The notes below the pieces were generated by a model that saw nothing but the letters and a program-made list of their open reading frames with translations, was not told the origin of the DNA and did no database searches. Positions 34,201 through 40,200 of a stretch of DNA of 64,000 bases are shown here, in pieces. The position numbers were made by a program, and so were the translations under genes. The stretch's first letter is position 1. The number at the start of each line of letters is the position of its first letter. Source of the stretch: Ophioderma brevispina (lineage: Eukaryota; Echinodermata; Ophiuroidea; Amphilepidida; Ophiodermatidae). The DNA is taken from the NCBI GenBank assembly GCA_023653785.1, contig JAMKCH010088438.1, forward strand, positions 1 through 64,000. The letters run 5' to 3'.

Positions 34201-37161
34201 GAAATTGGATTAGTAATGAAATATACCTTTCACATAAACATGAAATGTTGGTGAACAGCGTTCTCATTTCAATCCCATTTCTATATTTGTCAACACTTTC
34301 AGGATGATGCTGGTTCTACAAGTGAAAAACTTGACTTCAAGCTTCATCTTCCAGTATCTTCCTATTTAGTAGCCAAGCCATGCTCAAGGTAGGAATGGCA
34401 CAGCCTTTTATCAGGGAGCTTTCGATTTTTACGATGGATGATTCTAGGACAGTGAATTGACACATCAAGTTTTCTGTGCTTGCTTCAATGTTGCAGTTCA
34501 TCGGCCCTCACCAGTTTTGAAGATGACAACCTTTGTCGCAAATATGACATAAAAAAAAATTTTGTGCACGCACTTGGCGCTCAGCAAAATGCACTAAGAG
34601 CACTGTGCAAAGAGCTTATTTATTGGGCAGGGGCAAAACAAATTAACGGATAGATGGGACTGTACACAATGTATGTTTCTGACAAGTTATGAATATTAAT
34701 GAGCTCATTGCATATTTTGCATAAAGCGTAATTTTTTTTTCTGTCAGTCTAATTCTGCCTACAGATACTTCATTGATTTAAAATGAAAGCAAGTAAAGGC
34801 AGCGACTGCATGAAAGGAGCCAACAGCTTATTAGCCCTTGGCTGGTTTTGGTGGTTGGGCTTTAATCCATTCAAATGAAGCGGTACTCGGAGTCTAAGAG
34901 CTTCATGCAGCTGCTGCCCCTAATTTCATTCATTAAAAACCTGCTTATGGTGGAAGCTTAATTCTTTTTAATGGTTGACCTAAAGTACCAAAATTACGCT
35001 TCAGATGTAGGGTACCGTATCAATGATACAGCTAGATCATCTTCAACAACCAAATTTGTGTTTTTGCATTTTTCCCCAGCAATGAATATGCTGACTTACT
35101 GAGCAAAGGTGAATTGGCAGTAAAGAACTCCAGTGTTATCCAAGGTGTAGAATTCGAATTCCCTCATGCCCTGGCCAGGACCTGCTTCTTCACTCACATG
35201 GCACTAGTAGAGAGAGTGAAGGAGACGGCGTCATTGTATAGCTGCTCAATACAAGGTCATCATGTATGTGTGCTCATCAAAGCATTGGTAAGTAGCCCGG
35301 CCAGGTAAACAGGTTTTATGTCAACCCTCAAACATGATATTCTTTATGTTTGTAGGTGTAATCTTCTTGTTGTTGATGATAGTATTTTGAGAGGTTGATG
35401 CAGAGATGAATTGTAAGGGTTGGGTTAAAGGTGCTTGTTCTGATTTATGTCTGTTGTGTTCTCCACTTGACATGAGAGCCTGGTACTAGCACATACGACC
35501 TATCAAGTACCGTGGGAAACAAACTTGTGGTTTTGATGGTAGACGCAATAATGCATGTTGCAAAGCCCTATTCAACACTGTGCTAATATTAATGGTTAAC
35601 CATTAAAACGGCATTTTTTTGAATGAAATGGATTTGAGGGCTCAAATTTCAGGACGACAATGAGAAAAATACGGCCTTTCATCTGATATCAAAATCGATA
35701 CTTCCGGGTAAATCAAGGGGTCCCAAAGACGATCGAAACATGCACCTTTGATAGGGTTTAAAATTACGACAAAATAAAGTCAATTTAAAGATGTTGTAAA
35801 GTATTGAACACAAAAAATAGATATATTAAACCAAGGTTTTTGTGTGATTTTGGTGCAATACTTCAATAAATGTTTGTGGATTTATATTTAAAAAAAACAC
35901 ACACACACACCTGTACTCCATACACTTCTCATACACCTACACCTCATAGCTACAGTCACACATACCAAGAAAAGATTTCAGTAGCTTCCCACAATGCATT
36001 GCTTCCAGTGGGGGTTTTTGTACAGCTCGATGTGAATCGTTAGAGATGAAACATGGCTAAATTGACAGTACTGATCACAAACTTGCATTTTAAGAATGTT
36101 TCATCTCTAACGATGCACATGACTACCTGTACAAAAACTTCCACTGGAAGCAATGCATTGTGGGAAGATACTGATATCCTTTCTTCCACACACCTATGCT
36201 AAGGAGTTTTTCTTTTTATTTTTTTAATGGGGGCATTTGATAGATCAGCAGCATTCCCAATTTGGGGAGGAATTTCAAATGAGGAATTTAACCCAAGTGG
36301 TAGGATATTTGGAAGGCCAAAATAGCCCTGCAAGACAAAATTGATCACCCAATAAGCTTAAAACAAGGCTTCTGAAGCATTATTGAGTATGATTTTAACT
36401 AAAGATGTTGATATTTAAAAAAAAATGACATGGTCAGAACTCAAATTAGGAGTCCTTTTTGTGTCGTCTGCAAGAGGGCACAAGGATTGCTTTGGTGCGT
36501 GTCTATGCATCTGTATGTGTGTTTATGTGTCTGTTTGTGGTAAAAATGTTAACCCTTAACAATACATAATTGCCTACTGTTTCAATATACATGCACAAAT
36601 TTTCATGGCACTTGCATGTAATCGTCCTTGGGTAGTCCGTACAGTTACCCCTCTCACGAGTCAAAGATCATCTAGAGGTCATGGCTTAAAAATGGTCAGA
36701 ATTACCAAATTGCTTGTTGTTTTCATATATGTCAATCAATTTTCCTGACACATGGATATATTGGTCCTTGGGTAGTGTCCCACATGTGGGTGACCTCATG
36801 TGACCTTGGTGATCTCATGTGACCTTTGTCCCCATTTACAAAACGCAATGGCAGACGACACTTAGGTCGGATGCAGAGGATCGGACAAGAGAATGTGACA
36901 AAATTTTGCTAGATGGGATCCCCAGTCCTCCATAGATATACACTGACATCCCACACAATCTTAAGCACATGTAAATAGCATTAACTGATTTTGTTATAGC
37001 CCTGTACAAGCTCATCTGTTACATTTAACTGTTTATCTTGTTTACTTTAAATTCTATTTTGACAGGCCAACAACGGTCTTCAAGTAGACGGCAAGTGTTC
37101 AGACTCCAACTTACTCTCATACTTACTGGACGAGATAAAAGCCATCATGACAGAAACGTGA
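4076..37161 (+). CDS. AP3D1: AP-3 complex subunit delta, 3' part of gene (multi-exon, 5' end outside window)
   Basis: The delta subunit is a large subunit of the AP-3 adaptor, which sorts cargo from endosomes and trans-Golgi toward lysosomes and related organelles. Exons seen: 4,076-4,239; 11,311-11,393; 12,336-12,502; 14,908-15,006; 16,200-16,353; 31,935-31,982; 32,424-32,561; 33,721-33,861; 34,303-34,388; 35,080-35,287; 37,066-37,161. Together they give the acidic and lysine-rich hinge and the C-terminal appendage, in the order known for vertebrate AP3D1. Recognisable blocks include SDDIPVAQK..EEMP, ALDIDLDRPL, SYRLLAENNSIKM, VPFQLPPGATNEGQ, SIQGHHVCVLIK and VDGKCSDSNLLSYLLDEIK. Phases agree at the C-terminal junctions. 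The hinge exons up to 16,353 carry at least three frame faults (4,237, about 12,470, 16,200-16,353), while those from 31,935 on are clean. The N-terminal adaptin trunk is not in the window. Duplicate exons occur at 2,867 and 29,594. Confidence 0.93.
4418..4640 (+). repeat. Left inverted terminal repeat of GC1
   Basis: Matches the reverse complement of about 10,615-10,877. Shared blocks are CCAATGTTGACTGAA, GCATTTCCCTT.TGAGAAGTGG, CCCCTAAAAAAGA.AAAATGGTCT.AACCAG and CTGTCGGCCATTACTCTT. It includes 'ATTCCGTTT' and a GGACGCGTG block. Confidence 0.75.
8225..8350 (+). repeat. 23 bp minisatellite inside GC1
   Basis: Repeats of 'GGCCTAGCGTTGGGGCTCG' plus 'TCC', about four units with decay. The 23 bp period is not a multiple of three, which argues against coding. 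The same minisatellite is present and longer in the GC2 copy at 25,540-25,745. Confidence 0.7.
10292..10329 (+). repeat. Conserved hairpin near right end of GC1
   Basis: TACTCACCC and GGGTGAGTA form a perfect 9 bp stem around a 20-base loop (CTGGTGTACTCCATTGTCTA). Equivalent hairpins occur at 28,737-28,773 (GC2) and about 31,068-31,104 (GC3). In GC3 both arms have changed (ACCACC and GGTGGT), so pairing is kept. Confidence 0.6.
10492..10612 (+). repeat. Internal complementary region of GC1
   Basis: 10,492-10,547 reads as the reverse complement of the left terminus (GTCAACATTGAG, AATCAGCTCAGTGTAATG). 10,548-10,612 reads as the reverse complement of the right terminus (ATTATGTTTTATAAATCTAT, CTGAGGCCTGATTTCC). 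Joining the two ends in this way is what a circular DIRS intermediate would template. Confidence 0.7.
11067..11215. mobile_element. Small foldback element in AP3D1 intron
   Basis: Inverted arms of about 26 bp: 'AGTAATAATTTCTTGGCC' at 11,076-11,093 and its complement 'GGCCAAGAAATTATTACT' at 11,190-11,207, extended outward by ATAGTTG and CAACTAT. The interior is short and without a coding signal. Confidence 0.7.
11311..11393 (+). CDS. AP3D1: AP3D1 exon: acidic patch and ALDIDLD motif
   Basis: TAG acceptor before 11,311 and GTAAGA donor at 11,394. It reads GAVLSDHDDDDREMLEDPHS followed by ALDIDLD, matching the vertebrate acidic block with YRALDIDLDKP. It begins in phase 0 and ends with AG, which joins the G at 12,336 to give Arg before PLDDRDRLPV. 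This strongly fixes both splice sites. No frame fault is seen in this exon. Confidence 0.92.
11394..12335 (+). other. AP3D1 intron, no gene; imperfect direct repeat
   Basis: Besides the splice sites I see only a direct repeat of about 60 bp: 'CTGATTGGCTCATTA' near 12,013 and 'CTGATTTGCTCATTA' near 12,117, each followed by CATGATATA and then CCAATCAAAA and GCTT. No RNA gene is recognised. Confidence 0.5.
12336..12502 (+). CDS. AP3D1: AP3D1 exon: PLDDRDRLPV and lysine-rich hinge
   Basis: The acceptor ATTAG precedes 12,336 and the donor GTAAGC follows 12,502. The exon completes the split Arg codon and reads PLDDRDRLPVLSHRIVLANE, then a lysine-rich run, as in the vertebrate hinge (PLADSEKLP then poly-basic). 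As printed the frame stops at a TAA at 12,487-12,489. Removing one base from the GGGAAAAACC stretch near 12,470 gives KGKTKKDKKEKK and lets the exon end in phase 0, which is what the next exon needs. So one extra base, by error or mutation, is the likely explanation. Confidence 0.88.
12790..13250 (+). repeat. Tandem repeat, about 2 units of 230 bp (A2 copy)
   Basis: Same unit as 165-845: 'GTTATAGTGCCCTCTATATG', 'AATCATATTTGCCC', 'TTCTGGTTTTGT'. The second unit starts near 13,030. Confidence 0.8.
13260..14010 (+). repeat. CG-containing foldback repeat, copy in A2
   Basis: Homologue of 845-1,570, with AGTACGCGCTG, 'GAAAATATCGCCCAAGCC' and the closing 'GGGCGGTTCGCCC' hairpin (13,979-13,991). 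Open frames are broken at different places than in A1. Confidence 0.5.
14290..14475 (-). pseudogene. LINE reverse transcriptase C-terminal remnant
   Basis: On the minus strand the frame reads TFTNCDCGELQTISHIIHR; after a one-base shift come CEVYKSPREFQ and, after another break, INLDDETITG. The pattern CxCGExQTxxHIIxxC, then a short loop and a DD-containing tail, is the C-terminal zinc-knuckle-like end typical of Jockey/I-type LINE polyproteins. Only about 60 residues remain and no catalytic RT motif is present. The fragment is absent from duplicate A1, so it was inserted into A2 after the duplication or lost from A1. Confidence 0.6.
14908..15006 (+). CDS. AP3D1: AP3D1 exon: FWLSKEE (intact copy)
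   Basis: CAG acceptor and GTAAAT donor; 99 bases, exactly 33 codons, phase 0 to 0. It reads MDDLSFWLSKEE, then a polar Ser/Pro/Glu-rich tail ending QEANPQE. As I recall, longer vertebrate AP3D1 isoforms carry a DLDFWLS motif at this point of the hinge, which fits. This is the reference copy for the damaged exon at 2,867-2,978. Confidence 0.85.
15530..16010 (+). repeat. Tandem repeat, 4 diverged units of about 135 bp
   Basis: Units share 'TACCCAGTATTGTCACTGTT' or close variants, then GTG.TGCT and ACACCTAT..TATCA. Starts are near 15,545, 15,680, 15,810 and 15,940. Copy A1 keeps only one unit (3,545-3,690). Confidence 0.7.
16200..16353 (+). CDS. AP3D1: AP3D1 exon: second basic stretch, frame-broken
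   Basis: ACAG acceptor and GTAAGT donor. The translation begins KTNKPK, continues basic in another frame (REKKEKEDQEKKRSHHKQK), then acidic (EGEDENVE) and finally VDKTEASTQEADIP in a third frame. It is 154 bases, one more than a multiple of three, while both neighbouring exons need phase 0. The content fits the second lysine-rich tract and acidic linker of AP3D1 before SYxLLAEN. At least two indels are needed to read it, as elsewhere in this low-quality part. Confidence 0.72.
16480..16760 (+). mobile_element. Partial GTGTCGTCTGC-family element
   Basis: Contains GGTCATCTAGAGG, 'GTGACCTCATGTGATCTTTG', a Pro-type 'CCCCGTTCACAAACCAC' block and the right end 'GGCAGATGACAC'. It matches the 3' part of the full member at 36,456-36,866. 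The left end is missing. Confidence 0.6.
17440..18000 (+). pseudogene. DIRS-type reverse transcriptase fragment
   Basis: The block FRLYTTPGIFKG (about 17,630) corresponds to the FGLSTAPxxFxK motif. It is followed by VNVIAEALR (across a shift) and then GIYIYLNDWLI (17,706-17,738), matching the Y-L-D-D-W-L catalytic motif of DIRS and Ngaro RTs, with the first D changed to N. Downstream, in a different frame, GLIINWEES and FLGLVIDF fit the conserved blocks after the active site. Stops and shifts occur every 50-100 bases and the catalytic change means it cannot be active. A LINE or LTR RT is less likely because the W-L after the catalytic pair is a DIRS hallmark. Confidence 0.75.
18165..18960 (+). 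pseudogene. RNase H and downstream region, first copy
   Basis: TLTIDTSKTGWGAHWEG (18,217 on) is the DASxxGWGAH motif of DIRS RNase H, with the acidic residue as D. CNLLELWGV follows near 18,312, matching the H-INxLEL-xAV motif, and then YQQAEGGTRSL at about 18,420, matching YINKQGGTRS. Further on, ADALLSAGTRSRHMRSLSP (18,718) fits the linker before the recombinase. The frame is broken several times. Confidence 0.7.
19115..20060 (+). pseudogene. RNase H region, second diverged copy
   Basis: Matches 18,170-18,960 in order: DTSKTGWEPWEGAGE (19,161), TYINKQVVRS (about 19,350), 'TGTCAACAGACAAT', 'TTCTAGCGGGTATCC' and 'CATGCCCCGACCAATGTCAGG'-like blocks. The two copies differ at many positions, so this is either an old internal duplication or two related elements fused. 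It is frame-broken throughout. Confidence 0.65.
20390..20512 (+). pseudogene. Tyrosine recombinase N-terminal fragment
   Basis: AWDLNRALHLPLSPHLKPL followed by MEDLTRNGVPKA matches the start of DIRS recombinases (WDL.xVL..L..PPF.PL, then L..LT.KT.FLxALAS). The frame ends at TGA (20,513-20,515), and the sequence then passes into the GGCGGCCATTTT repeats. The catalytic Arg-His-Arg-Tyr part is missing. Confidence 0.6.
20545..20965 (+). repeat. Three diverged 170-190 bp units at the nested element's right end
   Basis: Each unit has a (G)GCGGCCATTTTGAAAA-like block followed by GCCCTC and TGATGAAAA: near 20,552, 20,742 and 20,908. The inverted equivalent stands at 17,086-17,116 near the left end. 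They probably belong to the terminal repeat system. Confidence 0.6.
22440..22700 (-). other. Pyrimidine-rich block private to GC2
   Basis: An insertion relative to GC1. The + strand is nearly all C and T. On the minus strand one frame reads EKKHGKRVAKRRSRGRNGKK, then further basic residues to LWERALEG without a stop. It could be a coding remnant or low-complexity sequence; no family is recognised. Confidence 0.4.
22825..22985 (+). other. Purine-rich block with open + frame, private to GC2
   Basis: Set between two near-repeats of the GC-rich body (22,660-22,820 and 23,000-23,190). The + strand reads VMEAKDREDKKEINRD and, after a one-base shift, RGVFGGMQRGEEIGAVQRGW then ILGTRSKMKAYDPASRL. The composition (A- and G-rich) is opposite to its surroundings. 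No family is recognised. Confidence 0.4.
25540..25745 (+). repeat. 23 bp minisatellite inside GC2
   Basis: About eight units of the GGCCTA.CGTTGGGGCTCGTCC motif, becoming more T-rich and degraded toward the right. Homologous to 8,225-8,350. Confidence 0.75.
26765..27675 (+). other. Purine-rich 0.9 kb insertion with coding-like + frames
   Basis: The + strand is overwhelmingly G and A, opposite to the pyrimidine-rich element around it. Frames: 26,833-26,979 opens with MSAVDMGGADGVGNGTDFTE and runs 48 residues. A one-base shift continues to 27,131 with GRFGLGQVLSRRVKEFIEAK and a basic C-terminus. Later come SAESDRRAIIELIAGRRERL (about 27,325), KKLAVGFTWGQKNNGESVGW (about 27,467) and EASGIAGSGTEIGTIPDVSR (about 27,567). 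These have mixed hydrophobic and polar residues, unlike simple repeats, and look like a frameshifted Gly/Glu/Arg-rich protein. I do not recognise the family. The block is absent from GC1 and GC3 at the same point. Confidence 0.45.
28952..29072 (+). repeat. Internal complementary region of GC2
   Basis: 28,952-29,009 is the reverse complement of the left terminus (GCATATGTTTCAGTCAACAT, AAATCAGCTCAG, TAATGATTT). 29,011-29,072 is the reverse complement of the right terminus (AGTCAAAACACATTATG, TTTATAAATCATAACTG). The two meet at about 29,010. Confidence 0.75.
29594..29642 (+). pseudogene. AP3D1: Duplicate of AP3D1 exon SYRLLAENN (B1 copy)
   Basis: TTTTGCAG acceptor and GTAAGT donor as in the B2 copy at 31,935-31,982, but 49 bases instead of 48. 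It differs by TTTTCC for TATGTCC near the start and by an extra base before ATG, so the frame is shifted. If both copies were spliced in, the 16-residue motif would be doubled and out of frame. It belongs to the 26.6-32.2 kb tandem duplication. Confidence 0.85.
29904..31675. mobile_element. GC-rich DIRS-type element, truncated copy GC3
   Basis: Right-hand part only, produced by the B1/B2 duplication. It has the GTGCTAGTTTATCATTAATC stop block (30,094), the GCGTTTTTACGCGGG hairpin (30,786), the stem at about 31,068-31,104, the internal complementary region 31,272-31,391 and the right terminal repeat, ending near 31,675 with GTTTTGACTA. It has fewer gaps than GC2. Confidence 0.7.
31272..31391 (+). 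repeat. Internal complementary region of GC3
   Basis: 31,272-31,330: ATGCATATGTTTCAGTCAAC, then CAGCTCAGTGTAAT, the complement of the left terminus. 31,331-31,391: TTAGTCAAAAACACATT, then AATCATAAATGAGG and TGATTTCC, the complement of the right terminus. Confidence 0.75.
31935..31982 (+). CDS. AP3D1: AP3D1 exon: SYRLLAENNSIKM
   Basis: TTTTGCAG acceptor and GTAAGT donor; 48 bases, phase 0 to 0, reading PMSSYRLLAENNSIKM. It matches vertebrate SSYSLLAENSYVKM at the start of the appendage. It is the in-frame member of the duplicated pair (other copy 29,594-29,642). From here rightward the coding sequence shows no frame faults. Confidence 0.94.
32424..32561 (+). CDS. AP3D1: AP3D1 exon: start of appendage domain
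   Basis: TTTGTAG acceptor and GTGAGT donor; 138 bases, 46 codons, phase 0 to 0. It reads MYETRVDPKQSQQVVVSVIF, then HIKSLDFNVLDSLNTRL, equivalent to the beta-strand segment with LSVLDSLNARM in vertebrates. This is part of the immunoglobulin-like ear that binds accessory proteins. Confidence 0.94.
32905..33290 (+). mobile_element. Possible tRNA-derived SINE in AP3D1 intron
   Basis: 'GGTGGCCGTGCGGTCTAAGG' followed by CGCTGAACCG resembles the A-box region of a Leu/Ser-type tRNA (TGGCCGAGTGGTCTAAGGCG). The B-box is poorly preserved (around GTATAAGATCGACC). The following 300 bases are GC-richer than the intron and could be the SINE body. It is not a functional tRNA by eye. Confidence 0.35.
33721..33861 (+). 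CDS. AP3D1: AP3D1 exon: VPFQLPPGATNEGQ
   Basis: TTCTTTCAG acceptor and GTAGGT donor; 141 bases, 47 codons, phase 0. The core HDGVKVPFQLPPGATNEGQ and SIAMPQKMRGTLTYM aligns with vertebrate HDGVPVPFQLPPGVSNEAQ and SIVMAQKLKGTLSF. It is highly conserved and has no fault. Confidence 0.95.
34303..34388 (+). CDS. AP3D1: AP3D1 exon: EKLDFKLHLPVSSYL
   Basis: CTTTCAG acceptor and GTAGGA donor; 86 bases, entering in phase 0 and leaving two bases (AG) that join the C at 35,080 as Ser. It reads DDAGSTSEKLDFKLHLPVSS and then YLVAKPCS, matching vertebrate HEKLDFRLHFSCSSYLITTPC. Confidence 0.94.
35080..35287 (+). CDS. AP3D1: AP3D1 exon: SIQGHHVCVLIK
   Basis: TTCCCCAG acceptor and GTAAGT donor; 208 bases. 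It reads NEYADLLSKGELAVKNSSVI, VERVKETASLYSCSIQGHH and VCVLIKAL. Vertebrate AP3D1 has VVERVDSCASMYSRSIQGHHVCLLVK at this point, so identity is clear. Ends in phase 0. Confidence 0.95.
35428..35749. mobile_element. Short TIR element, AAAGGTGCTTGTT family, copy 1
   Basis: Ends 'AAAGGTGCTTGTTC' and 'GAAACATGCACCTTT'. The body matches 62,272-62,623: 'CGTGGGAAACAAACTTGT', 'ATTAATGGTTAACCA', 'TACTTCCGGGTAA' and GATCGA. About 320 bp without coding capacity; a MITE in an AP3D1 intron. Confidence 0.85.
35968..36184. mobile_element. Foldback element (about 85 bp arms)
   Basis: The left arm, AAGAAAAGAT.., CCCACAATGCATTGCTTCCA, TTTTTGTACAG and TCGTTAGAGATGAAACAT, is inverted on the right as ATGTTTCATCTCTAACGA, CTGTACAAAAA, TGGAAGCAATGCATTGTGGG and TTTCTT. 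The arms are imperfect with a short central loop. MITE-like; lies in the last AP3D1 intron. Confidence 0.85.
36456..36866 (+). mobile_element. GTGTCGTCTGC-family non-autonomous element, full copy
   Basis: Ends 'GTGTCGTCTGCAAG' (36,461) and 'GGCAGACGACAC' (36,850-36,861). The interior includes AAAATGTTAACCCTTAA, GGTCATCTAGAGGTCATGG and 'TGACCTCATGTGACCTTGG' direct repeats. Relatives lie at 16,480, 49,359, 50,613 and 50,905. No open frame of note. Confidence 0.75.
37066..37161 (+). CDS. AP3D1: AP3D1 terminal exon with stop codon
   Basis: GACAG acceptor. Reads ANNGLQVDGKCSDSNLLSYL, LDEIKAIMTET and TGA at 37,159-37,161. Vertebrate AP3D1 ends VDGKCSDSTLLSNLLEEMKA plus a few residues, so the C-terminus is complete. 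Confidence 0.96.
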   Translation, partial: ANNGLQVDGKCSDSNLLSYLLDEIKAIMTET

Positions 37162-37275
37162 AGTAACATTCCGTGTGGCCAGAGCTTAGAATATAATGTC
37201 TGTTTCATATATAAATATATATTATATATATATATCATGTGTATATGTCAATAAAATTATTGTTCTTTACTAGGA
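37162..37275 (+). terminator. AP3D1: AP3D1 3' UTR with poly(A) signal
   Basis: AATAAA at 37,250-37,255, about 90 bases after the stop, followed by TTATTGTTC. The preceding 40 bases are an AT-alternating run. The cleavage site is probably within 10-30 bases after the signal. Confidence 0.7.
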
Positions 37276-40200
37276 CATCTCAAACAATATATATGTGATA
37301 TGCTGCTCATCAACAGTGGATACTGGATGAAAAAATTGTTAAATGCAATCCATTTTATTGTTGCTGTATACTGTTTGAGATAGCAAGTGAACTATGACAT
37401 AATGTTGTATCACACATATAAAAGTACTCTCATTCTGCTTTTCAGGCCAAAGTGTAGTAACCCATAGTTATGTATAGAACAAGAAAGCAAATTCCATCAA
37501 TGTAGGGTGAAACGACGTTAAACCGGGATTCCACATTCGGCAAATTTTTAGCTTCTATCACAAAGTGAAAAGAAATACAACTGCAAATTGCAAAAAAATC
37601 TGAGGCTTTTTAAAAAATATTTTGGTGCTTCAAATTTTACAGAATTTCTCAAAAATTAAGTACTGTGACAAAAAAGCCAGATTTTCAGATTCATGCTCAA
37701 TGAATCCTGAGGAATAAGTTTCTGGGGGACAATTTGGGCTAGCTGAAGTAAATCCTTATTACTGACACTCCAAGAACAAAGAATTTGTCACAAGCTCACA
37801 TGCAAAATTGAACCATATAATGCTCTGTGACCAATCTATTTAATTATTTTTGAACCTGTCCATATACGGTGTACTCTATACCAAATATGGCTTTGTCAGT
37901 TGATCTTATCCGTCTCATCATCGTACTCCTTTATAGCATTAGGGCATGCTACGTACAAGGAGCTCCAAATCAGCTGCTTGGGAAAGACTGGTTAAAAAAA
38001 AATCAGCTATTCGCCAAACCAGTAATGGCTGAATTCACACATCCTATTATATGCTGATTCATCTACTGCACCCTAGAGTTGGCCTTGTATATCATCCCAT
38101 TATCGTGTGTGTTTCTCAATATTATACAGTCGGATGCGGTATGAGAAATGACTCGGAAAAGGTACTCTTTCTTATATAAATGATAACAATTCAGTTCAGA
38201 AGATGCATCAACCAACAAACCCATGAAGCAGCATGTGCTACGAGTCCAAATCGGCTATGACCACTTTTTTCTCTTTTGTCCAGTGCAGCGTTCTTCTTAT
38301 TGACATGGTGAGAGTCATTTAAATGAGAATGTCATAGGGTCCTCGTAATCAGTTCATACGAGGCTAACCTAAATATGGAGAGAAGGTTGTTTTCTTTTGC
38401 CATAGATATATATTGTTAACTTTATCCTGTGATCTTCACATGACAAGGGACGTATTTAAACATGGATCTACTGGTGTGATAGCAGTATTAGTATTGCAAG
38501 TAATTTTGAAACTTAAGGAACATATCAACATATCCTAATATGGTTCCATGCGTTTGGTGTGCGATGGTTTGGGCAAAGACTGATGTGATGAGTATCGGTC
38601 AAGAGTCGGAGGGAAGAGCCATCACAAGAAAGTACAGTAAACCACAGTACAGTACAGTATTCCCCCCCAAAAAATATATTTAAATCCCCAAAATGTCAAA
38701 TCAAGGTTGGTTGATCCTGAAGAACAAGATTTTTTTTTGGTTGCCAAAGCACCATAATTAATAATTACTACATTGCATAAGTATTGTTTACTCATACCAT
38801 ATGAAATTTTATGGCTACTTCTGGAACATTCTGTCTACCACCCTGGTTACTGCGTACGTGACTGGAAGCTTTCAAACAACACAGCAGTAAACATCAAGTT
38901 CATAAGAATCCTCTTAGTGTTTCTATTGTGTTACGGTTGTTTTCAGTTGTGAAAAATAACAGACCGCTTTCACTTTCACTCCTGCATTGCTACCTGATGC
39001 AAGAGAGGTGTATGAACTTTGAACTTTTTCTTGCTGCAGGGTTCACCTTACTGTGCGAAATAAGAGAAAGGTGAAAATAGGTTTCTATGTGCTTGATTTA
39101 AGCAGAGTTTTGAGCATGTAACCCTTGCAGGGTTTATGGCTTGGGTTTTAACCTGCCAAGAGGACGTCCAGGAAACAAAAATTATGTTTCGAATCTTGTC
39201 AAGTTAGAGCTAATACTACCCCATTTCTGAGGGAATATGTGAGTGACACCATGGAAATCATATTCTGGGGTTTATAATAGAACCCCAGTACCAAATTTGT
39301 TTGCACATTCGACCTTTTTGCCAAAATAATTTTCAAAAAGTTCAAATCTGAGCTGTACATTGGTTTGAAGTAGATTTCATTTCTTCCTGCAAAGTGAGAA
39401 CCATTGCTGGTTGCAAATCCAAGTATCGGAGACTGCATTGTGATGGCATCTTTGGTAATATGTCAAACTTCAAAATAACCACAAGTGAGGTTGAATGGAA
39501 CCACATTTTACAAGGTTAAGACCATGTTTTATATTGTCCAATTATAAATGGCTGATTAAAAGCCTAGTGAGTCAAGTAACATTAATGTGTAGTAGGTTTT
39601 TAAATTAAGATGTTCATAATACCAGTAATACCCACCTTAATTTTGTTTCTGTTTAAATTTAACAGAATTTGTTTCTTATCGAAAACTTATGCGTTTGCCC
39701 TCTGTGGATAAATATTATAGCACGGTTTTCGTTTCTTCCATGGTGCAGTATATATGTGTTAGCTACCTCCGGCTTCCATGAAATCAAACCAACTCATTTG
39801 TAATCATGCTTTAGAATGTCTTGGTATTTTAACGTGAGGTGAAAATGTTTTAGTGTAGCTTGCAGCCTTTCCACCAATGAGAATCCTCACTCGCAAGCAG
39901 AATAGGAAACTAACTCTACATTAAAAATAATTATATTTCCTTTTTGATATTCAAGATTGTGCTAGCTTAAACCAAACACCCAGTTCAAGCTCAGATTCTT
40001 TTGTCGTTTAGGGATAGAAATGTAACTTTCAACATATATAACATCTGAATTAGCCATTCCCGTCTGTAGTACTACTCCGTCTTCAGTTCCCAGTGATCGG
40101 TGCCAAATTGTAGTTTTTGTTTCCCTAACATTCAGTTATATTTGTACAAGTTTGCAGAAGGTTATTTATCATGCGATTAGAGTATAAAAAACATGCAGGC

